Below, piece by piece: positions 34,182 through 43,700 of a stretch of 64,000 bases of DNA. A model generated the notes under the pieces. It did no database searches. It was not told the origin of the DNA and saw nothing but the letters and a program-made list of their open reading frames with translations. Made by a program: the position numbers and the translations under genes. Numbering within the stretch: the stretch's first letter is position 1; each line of letters starts with the position of its first letter. The DNA comes from Xanthobacter agilis (lineage in GTDB: Bacteria > Pseudomonadota > Alphaproteobacteria > Rhizobiales > Xanthobacteraceae): contig NZ_JABWGX010000003.1 of assembly GCF_021730435.1 (NCBI RefSeq), forward strand, positions 183,072-247,071. The letters run 5' to 3'.

Positions 34182-34700
34182 GGCCGATGACAGACGTCCG
34201 CCGCGCCGGCAGGGGCGTCCGCGCGTGACGGCCGCGCGCCTGTTCGCGGGCTGCGCCGGCGGGGCGAGCCGGCGCAGCCCGGTTGGCCTCTCGCGACTGG
34301 TGGCTTCAACCCCGTCTCCTGCGCGTCGCGGTGACCGGGTCTGGCGCGGCCGGCCGCAGGTGGTGATGTCCGGGCCGGGCTGTCCGGTCTTCTTAGCGCC
34401 GGCACCGCTCTTTCCGCGCAGACGCCGTGTTCCGGCCATGGCGAGGGCTCCACTCGCGGGGGCCGGAGCCTCGGAAGCCGACCATCGAGACTGCCGCGGA
34501 TGCCGATTTCCGCCGGGATGCGGGGCCGTCGCCGCCTTTTTGTCACGCGCCATCGACCGCACAGGCGGGGCATTCGGTCGATGCCGCCTCGCATTCCAAG
34601 GCATTGATGTCCGGTCTTGGCCATGACCCGCGGGCGTCTATCTCCGCACGGCAGGCCCTGAGATGGGGTCAAAAAATAGCGTTGCGTTTAAGGTGTCCGC

Positions 34701-34785
34701 CTGATTTCGCTAAGTTGAAAATTTGAAAAATGAGTCATTGGCTAGTTTGTCGGCGAAATAATTTTCGGACACTAGCCGAAATCAG
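34701..34785 (+). promoter_or_regulatory. Inverted repeats in the leader of the second autotransporter
   Basis: CTGATTTCG (34701-34709) can pair with CGAAATCAG (34777-34785), and GGCTAGT (34740-34746) with ACTAGCC (34771-34777). The two 3' arms adjoin, so the region can fold as one stacked element or as alternatives. The outer arm ends at the only purine-rich stretch before the ATG (CAGGG at about 34783-34787), 15 bases from the start codon. It could be an operator or a translation-control structure. Confidence 0.45.
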
Positions 34786-34799
34786 GGCGTGCGGCAATT

Positions 34800-37700
34800 A
34801 TGGATCAGGGCGAAATTGAGGGGCGGCGCGCGTTGAAGGCGTCGCGGAGCGGATTTCTTGTGTCCGTCGCCATGGGTGCCCTGAGTGCTCCGGCTTTTGC
34901 CCAAACGGCATCTGTCGGGCCGGCCATTTATTACAACAATCAGCAGGTCGCCGCGTCCGGCCCGAGCGGCTCCAATGCCCATGACACGTGCATGGACAAG
35001 CCCAGCGATGGTCAGCCGGGACAGCCTGGCACCAGCATCAATGCCACGGTGTCCTACTCCGGCGTTTCGGGCAGCACCTATGATGGAACCCTGGTGGCCG
35101 CCAGCTCCACGGGCGGCGCCGGCGGCGAGGGCGGCTCGGGCGAGGACTGCGGCTATAGCGGTCGTGGCGGCGGCAGCGGCGCCGTCGGCGGTGCGGTCAC
35201 GGTGGACACCAGCACCCTCGCCGGAACCTATGCCTTCAGCGCGACCGGCATCGTCGTCTATTCCAAGGGTGGCCAGGGCGGCCAGGGCGGCAGCACCAGC
35301 TCGACGGCCTATAGCGGCGGCGATGGCGGCGCGGGTGGAAATGGGGGCGCGGTCAACGTCACCACGAACATGCCCATCTCGGCGCTCGGCGCCAGCTCCT
35401 ACGGAATATGGGCGCAGAGCGTCGGCGGCCAGGGCGGCAACGGCGGCAATGAGGACAGTTCCCTCAGCAGTGGCAACGGGGGCGACGCTGGCCCGGGCGG
35501 TGCCGGCGGTACCGTCTGGGTGACCGCGAACGCGGCGGTGTCCTCGCAGATGGTCAGCGCCGTCTTCGCCCAGAGCATCGGCGGCAACGGCGGCGGATCC
35601 GGTTCGTCGTCGGCCTGGTTCGGCGGCACCAGCGGCGGCGGCGGCTATGGCGGGGACGGCGGGGAGGTCGCGGTCACGACCTCGGGCGGTCTCGCCACCA
35701 CCGGCCAGGGATCGTTCGGCATCTACGCCCAGTCGGTGGGCGGCGGCGGCGGCAATGCCGGCGTGTCGGCCGGCCTGGTGGCGCTCGGCGGCGCCGGCGG
35801 CCCGGCGGGCTATGCCGGGGAGGTCGGTGTTTACAACTCCGGCAGCGTGCAGGCGACCGGCGGCTCCTCGGGGGGCATCTACGCCCAGTCGGTGGGCGGC
35901 GCGGGGGGCTCCGGCGGCATGGCCTTCAGCTCGTCGGCGGCGCTTGCCGTATCCGTCGGCGGCACGGGGGGCGGCGGCGGCGACGGTAACTTCGTCCAGG
36001 TGGAGAACTCGGGAGACATCTGCACCGGCAGCTGCGATGGCTCGGCGGTGCCCACCTCCTCGGCCGGAGGCGCCTTCGGCATCTTCGCCCAGTCCCTCGG
36101 CGGCGGCGGCGGCTCGGGCGGCTTTGGCCTGTCGGGCTCGGCGTCGCTGGTGGCGGGGGCGTCGGTCGCCCTCGGCGGCTCGGGCGGCGATGGCGGCGAT
36201 GGCGGCAGCGTGCTCGTGCTCAACACCGGTTCCATCTCCACGGTGGAGGCCAATTCCGCCGGCATCCTCGCCCAATCCGTGGGCGGCGGCGGCGGCAATG
36301 CCGGTGGCGCGCTCGCATTCGACCTCTCGGGCGGCCTCTCGACCAGTTTGAGCCATGGGGGCTCCGGCGGCTCGGGTGGCGCGGGCGGGATGGTGGCCAC
36401 CAACTGCGTTCAAAAGACCGATGTCTACATGACGGGCGGCTTCGCCTGTTCCACGCTGGACCTGAGCGCCCGCTATCCGGATGCCAAGATTTCCACGCAA
36501 GGCGAGGGCTCGCCGGGCATCGTCGCTCAGTCCCTCGGCGGTGGTGGCGGCGCCGGCGGCTATGCGGTGGCGCTGTCGGGCTCGACCAGCGGCAGCTTCG
36601 CGCTGGCGTTCGGCGGCTCCGGCGGCTCCGGCGGCGCGGCGGGGACCGTCTTCGCGGGCACGAACGGCATGCAGATCACGACCGCCGGCGATGATTCGCC
36701 CGGCGTCATCGGCCAGTCCATCGGCGGCGGTGGCGGGGCGGGTGGCGCGGCGGTGTCGAGTGCCGTCTCGGCGGGCTTCACCCTCGGCCTGTCCGTGGGC
36801 GGTAGTGGCGGGTCCGGCGGCGCCGGAGACACGGTCGAAGGCCTCAATCCTGGCGGCGTCATCACCACCTATGGGGAGCGCTCGCATGGCATGTTGCTGC
36901 AGTCCGTCGGCGGCGGCGGCGGCGCGGGCGGCGCGACCATCTCCGTGACCGCGGGCGAGTTGCCGAACCTGTCCCTGTCGATCGGCGGCACGGGCGGCTC
37001 CGGCGGCGCGGCGAGTGCCGTCGCCGCGATCAACAGCGGCGACGCATCCAGCACCTCCGCCGGAACGCTGCTGGCCGAGAAGATCGCGATGATCGCCTCG
37101 GGCGAGATGGCCGAGATCGAGGAAGCGATCGAGAGTGCGCGCGTCGTAGACCCGCAGCCGATGGTCTACACCGAGCCGAGCCCGGCCGTGGAAACCTCCT
37201 CCTCCGCGCAGGAAAGCACCAGCGGCACCGCCACGGCCACCGCGGCCTCGGCGACCCAAACGGTCGCGTCCGGTTCCTCGGCCATCACCACCTATGGCTT
37301 CGGCTCGAGCGCCATCGTCGCCCAGTCGATCGGCGGCGGCGGCGGCGTCGGCGGCTTCTCGATCTCGGGCGATGCTCTGTCGCCGGTGAGCGTCAGCCAG
37401 AACATCGGTGGGGTCGGAGGCGCGGGCAACGCCAGCTCGCTCGTGTACGTCTTCAACACCGGGCAGCTCGCGACCTATGGCGGCGGTGCGCCGGTTCTGC
37501 TCGCCCAGTCGATCGGCGGCGGCGGCGGCTCCGGCGGATTTTCCGCCTCGGGCGACATCGGCGGCGAGGCCGGAGTCGCCGTCGCCGTCGGCGGCGGTGG
37601 CGGCGCCGGAGCCGCCTCCGGCAACGTGGTGGTCCTCAATTACGCCTCCATCGTTTCGGACTCCGCGACGACGGGCAACGCGCCGGGCCTGCTGGCCCAG

Positions 37701-40700
37701 GCGCTGGGTGGTTCGGGCGGCAACGGCGGCTTCGCGGCGGGGGCATCGCTGTCGAATGGCAGCGTCGCCATGTCGATCGGCGGCGGCGGGGGGGCCGGCG
37801 GCAGCGGGGGGCCCGTCGTCGTCTACAATGTCGGGACGATTCAAACCGTCGGCCCGATGTCGTCCGCCCTGGTGGCCCAAAGCCTCGGCGGCGAGGGCGG
37901 CACCGGCGGGTTCAGCGTCGCCGGCAGCGTCGGTGACGACGTCAGCGTGTCCGCGAGCGTCGGTGGCGGTGGCGGCAGCGGCGGCAAGTCCTATGGTGTC
38001 ACCGTCTACACGACGTCCGTCACCACCTCGGGGGATCAGTCGGCCGGCGTGGTGGCCCAGGCCATCGGCGGCGCCGGCGGCGCGGGCGGCTGGGACGTGG
38101 CCGGCACGATCGGCAGCGACGCGGCGGCCGCGCTCAGCCTCGGCGGCGCCGGCGGGGCCGGCGGATCGGTCGAGACCGTCACGAGGGTCGAGGTCTCGGG
38201 CAACATCTCCACCGACGGCCTGCTCTCGCCCGGCATCGTTGCCCAGTCCATCGGCGGCAACGGCGGCAATGGCGGCATCAGCGCCAGCGGCGCCGGGAGC
38301 ATGGATATTGCCACCACCGTGGCCATCGGCGGCGGCGGCGGCTCGGGCGGGGGTTCGAGCAGCGTCACCGTCGAGATGCCGGGCACCATCACCACGCAGC
38401 AGGCCCAGTCCATCGGCATTCTCGCCCAGTCCATCGGCGGCGGCGGCGGCTCGGGTGGCGCGGCCTACGCGGGCTCCTATGCGGTGGGCACGTCCAACGA
38501 GATGTCCATCGGCGATGCCTATGCGTTCGGCGGTTCCGGCGGTTCCGGGCAGACCGCCGGCGACGTGAGCATCACCGCGGCGAGCATCTCCACGCAGGGC
38601 CAGTTGTCCATCGGCATCCTGGCGCAATCCATCGGTGGCGCCGGCGGCAATGGCGGCACCAGTATCTCGGAGAGCCTGTCCGGGGTCCGCGTGGACCCCG
38701 AGGTGAAGCTCGAGGGCTATTCGATGTCCCTCGCCCTGGGCGGCTCCGGCGCCTCAGGCGGTGACGCGGGAACCGTGACCGTGACGCAGGCCGGCACGAT
38801 CCAGACCGGCACGGCCCCATCCGGCTCAGCCACGGTCCTGACCGATCTGGCGCCCGGCATCGTCGCCCAGTCCATCGGCGGCTCGGGCGGCAATGGCGGC
38901 GCCGCGCAGTCCATGTCCACGGCCAGCGAGATTTCCCTTTCGGTGGCGGTGGGCGGGGGCGGCGCATCGGGCGGCAAGGCCGGCATCGTGACCGTCTCCT
39001 CGAACGTGGGCCGGACCAGCGGCGGCGTCGTCACCTATGGCACCCAGTCGCCGGTGATCCTCGTCCAGTCGGTGGGCGGCGGCGGCGGCAACGGCGGTGC
39101 CGCCCAGTCCTACAGCCAGTACAGCAGATACACCTCCAACTACACGGCGCAGCTTGCGATCGGCGGTTCCGGCGGCGGTGGCGGCGACGGCGGCGCGGTG
39201 AACGTGAACACCGGCGGCACGCTCTTGAGTTACGGGGATTATTCCACCGCCGTCTTCGCCCAGTCGGTGGGCGGGGGTGGTGGCAATGGCGGCACCAGCA
39301 CCACCGGGTCGAACAGCCTGCTGACCGGTCCGGCGCTGGAAGCCATCTTGTCGGCGGCGGGTGCCGGCGCGACGGCGGCGGCGGCGACGGCGGACGTGTC
39401 GTATGTGGCGGCATCGTATCTCGACAGCATCGCGTCCTGGACCAATTCCAAGTCGAAGAATGCGACCGCTGCGTCGCTGTCCATCGGCGGGGCGGCGGGC
39501 GAGGGCGGCAACGGCGGCAATGTCGCCATCGCCTCCACCTCGGCCATCGGCACCTCGGGGGCGCAGTCCAGCGCCATCTTTGCCCAGTCAGTGGGCGGCG
39601 GCGGCGGCAATGGTGGCGACGGCGTGTCCACCAGCTCCACCGGCAAGACCTTCGGCCTGGCGATGAGCATCGGCGGCTCGGGCGGCTCGGGTGGCGATGG
39701 CGGCAGCGTCGCGGTCACCTCCACCGGCAACATCCAGACCCTCGGGACCCAGGCCATCGGCATCTTCGCGCAATCGGTGGGCGGGGGAGGCGGCAACGGT
39801 GGCTCGGTGGTCAGCACCGCCAAGGGCGCCTATTCCAACAGCACATCCATCGGCATGCGCGGCACCTTCGCCATGGGCCTCGGGGGCTCCGGCGGCGATG
39901 GCGGCACCGGCGGCGCGGTCTCGGTGATCGCCGGCGCCGCAGGGAAAGACTATTCCTACATCAACACCCTCGGGGCGTCCGCGTCCGGCATCTTCGCGCA
40001 ATCGGTGGGCGGTGGCGGCGGCAGCGGAGGCCAGGCCCACGTTGCGACCAAGACCTCGATCAAGGTCAAGCTCAGCGCGAAGCAAACCACCGCCTACACC
40101 GCTCTGGGGATGAACTTCGTCGGCAACCTGACCGGGCTGAGCTCGGAAACCGGGGTCGCCGCGGACGGCAAGAAGGGCTCGACCTCCTTCACCGACCTGC
40201 TCGGTGTTGGTGTGGGTCTGTCCATCGGCGGCTCGGGCGGCGTCGCTGGCCCGGGCGACAGCGTCAACGTGACCAATTATGCGGTCATCGTCACCGGCCT
40301 GTCGCTCACCGACGGTTCCGTCGCCGAAGAGAGCCCAGACAATTCCCCCGCCATCTTCGCCCAGTCGGTGGGCGGGGGCGGCGGCAACGGCGGCTCGACC
40401 CATTACGGCACGTCGTTCAACCAAAGCAGCGTGTCGATGTCGATCGGCGGCAATGGCGGCAGCGGGGCCTATGGCGGCGACGTCACCGTGAACACCCAGG
40501 GCTCGCTGGTGACGCTGGGCGCCAATTCCGGCGCCGTGGTGGCGCAATCGGTGGGCGGCGGCGGCGGCAATGGCGGCAACAGCTCCACCACCTATGGCGG
40601 CCTCGCCACCGCCTCCCTCGCCCTGGGGCTCGGGGGATCGGGCAGCGGCGGCGGCAACGGCGGCTCCGTGATCGTGAATGTGACGAGCGGGGTGGATGCT

Positions 40701-43700
40701 TTCGGGGTGACGCCGGGCATCTGGACCTCTGGCGCCCAGTCCTATGGCATCCTGGCGCAGTCGGTGGGCGGCGGTGGCGGTTCGGCCGGATCGTTCACCG
40801 GCTCCAACACCGAAGTCTACCAGGACGTGACCGGCCAGGGCGGCTATTCGACCTCGGCCACCATCGGCTCGGCTGCCGTCACCGACAGCGGCGTGGCGGT
40901 GGCGGTGGCGCAGGGGTCGGCGGGGGCCGGGGGCTCCGGCGAGATGGTCACCGTGTCGTCCGACACGCCCATCACCACGGCGGGCGACCTGGCGGCGGGC
41001 ATCGTCGCGCAGTCCCTGGGCGGCGGCGGCGGCGTGAGCGGCTCCGGCGCCACCAACACCGCGAGCTCATTCTATCTGGTCAGCCTCACCCTGGGGGCCT
41101 CGGCATCCACTTCCGGGGCCGGCGGCAATGTCGCCATTAACCAGGGCGGAGGCGCGGTCACCACGGCGGGCGATCTCGCCTATGGCGTTGTCGGCCAGTC
41201 CATCGGCGGCGGCGGCGGCATGACGGGAGACGTCAGCTCCACCACCTCCGCGACCGGCAACGTGCTGCTTGACATGACCCTCGGCAGCTCGGGCGGCAGC
41301 AACCTCGATGCCGGCGCCGTCACCGTGTCGGTGGAGGGCCGCATGGTGACCACCGGGACCGGCGCGAGCGCGGTGGTCGCCCAATCCATCGGCGGCGGTG
41401 GCGGCATCGGCGCCAGCTCCTATGAGAGCGGCTTCGACGCCGAGGTGAGCAAGGCCCTGGTGCTGGGCGCATCGGGCGGGGAGGGCGGCGATGGCGGGAC
41501 GGTCAGCGCCACGGTCTCGCAAGGCGCCTCCACCGCCGGCGCCAACGCGCCCGCCGTCGTCCTGCAGTCGATCGGTGCGGGTGGGGGCTTGGCCACCTCC
41601 TCGACCTATGCCAGCGCGGCATCCAGTTATGGCGCGGCGGCGACCGTCGTGGCGCTCGGTGCGGCCACCTCGACGGCTGGCAATGGCGGCGCGGTGACGC
41701 TTTCCGTCACCAACTCCGGGACCAGCATCGCCACCACGGGCGCCAATTCCTTCGGCCTCGTGGCCCAGTCCATTGGTGGTGGCGGCGGCCTCGCTCTTTC
41801 CACCACCGCGGGGGCGACCGGCAACAATGAGGCTCAGAACCAGATCTCGCTCCAGGGCGCGGTCGGGAGTGCCGGGCTTGTGACCGCCACCTCGGCGGCG
41901 ACCCTCTCCACGTCCGGTCTGGGCGCGACCGCCTATCTGGTCCAGTCCATCGCCGGCGGCGGCGGCGCCACCGGCACCTATGACGTGCTGAACTCCGGCA
42001 CCAGCTATTCCGTGCCGTATTCCAGCACGATCACGTTCGGCAGCACCAGCGGCGAGGGGGGAAACAGCGCGGGCGCCACGGTCTCGAACACCGGCAACAT
42101 CTCGACCACGGGCCTTGCCGCCCATGGCCTGGTGGTCCAGTCCATCGCCTATGGCGGCGGCCTGGCCACGTCCGGGGTGAGCCTCACCGGAACCGTCTCC
42201 GACTTCACCATCGCGACCCAATTGGGCGGGGCGGGCAATCTCTACGGGGCGGCGGGCGCTGTGAGCGTGTCGTCGTCGGGCAAGGTGACGACCGCCGCGC
42301 GGGCGGCGTTCGGCGTGGTGGCGCAGTCCATTTCCGGTGGCGGCGGCCTCAGCCTCGTGGCCATCAACGCGATGGGCTCCTCCAGCAGCGTCGACGGCAC
42401 GGAGAGCCTGCGGCTGGGTGCCACCAGCGGCAGCAGCAGCGGCGCCGGGGCGGTCACGGCCACGGTGTCGGGGTCGGTGACCACCAGCGACAAGAAAGCG
42501 GCGGCGGTGATCGCCCAGTCCATCGGTGGCGGCGGCGGCATTGGCGGCTGGATCGTCTCCAACGCCAGCACCAGCGTGAGCGGCAGCCAGACCCTGGGCG
42601 GCGCCGCCGGCGGCAACGCCGGCTCGGTCACCGTCAATTCGTCGGCCGCCCTCTCCACCGCTGGGGATTATGCCATCGGCATCCTGGCGCAGAGCATTGG
42701 CGGCGGCGGCGGCTTCTCCATCTCGCGCGAGACCACCACGCTCGGTGGCACCGGCGGCGGCGTGGGCAATTCGGTGAACATCACCAGCTCGGGCGCCATC
42801 AAGACCACCGGCGACGCGGCCATCGGCATTGTGGCGCAATCCATCGGCGGCGGCGGCGGCCTGGCCTTGGCCAGCAACACGGCGACCCTCGGCGGCGGCG
42901 GCAATTCCGGCAATTCCGGCGCGGTGACGGTGAGCACGAGCGGGACCATCACCACCTCGGGCGAGAACGCGTTCGGCATCCTCGCCCAGTCCATCGGCGG
43001 CGGCGGCGGCGCCACCCTGGGCAATGGCAATACGGTGGCGGCCAAGACGCGGGCCAGCACCGGCAACGGCAACAATGTGAAAGTCACCGTGGGGGCAAAG
43101 ATCACCACCACCGGCGCGGGCGCGTCCGGCGTGGTGGCGCAGTCCATCGGTGGCGGCGGCGGCCTCGTCATGACCGGGAACGCCGTGGTGATGGAGCCCG
43201 CCGCCGGGGGATGGGGCAGCTTCGGCACGGTGACGGTGAACGTGAACGCCACCATCTCGGCCACCGGTTCCGGAGCGAGCGGCGTCATCACCCAAAGCAA
43301 GGGGGACCCGGTGATCGTGGTCGTCTCCGGCGTGTCGGTGACGGGCGGCGCGGGCGGCACGGCCATCACCAGCGACGGGCCGGAAACCCACATCACCAAC
43401 CATGGCACCCTGTCCACCACGGAAGGCGCCGATGGGCTCGCCATCAAGGTGAGCAGCGGCTACGCGGACATTGTCACCGGTGGCACCATCCTCGGCAATT
43501 TCGATCTGGAGGCCGGGGCGGCCAACCGGGTGCAGAACCTGGCGGGCGGCACGATCCTGGCCGGCAGCTCGCTTGATCTGGGCGGAACCGGCGTGCTCGT
43601 CAACGCCGGCACCCTGCGGTCGGGCGCCTCGAGCTTGGGCACCACGACCATCGACGGCAACCTGGTGCAGACCAAGACCGGCCTGCTCGTGTTGCGGGCC

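Larger units (their letters stand above)
34131..34799. other. Intergenic region between the two giant autotransporters
   Basis: About 670 bases. The first 500 are G/C-rich with only short arginine-rich frames, and contain a 15-base hairpin (34167-34181) shared with the ict upstream region. From about 34670 the sequence becomes AT-rich and contains inverted repeats that could fold as a leader structure before the second autotransporter (separate entry). No gene or clear promoter hexamer pair was found. Confidence 0.5.

Noticed and set aside
34782..38627. Open frame of 1281 codons on the minus strand opposite the second autotransporter
   Set aside because: It mirrors the Gly/Ala/Ser codon pattern of the real gene, has no ribosome site or domain, and its composition is uniform Ala/Arg/Gly.
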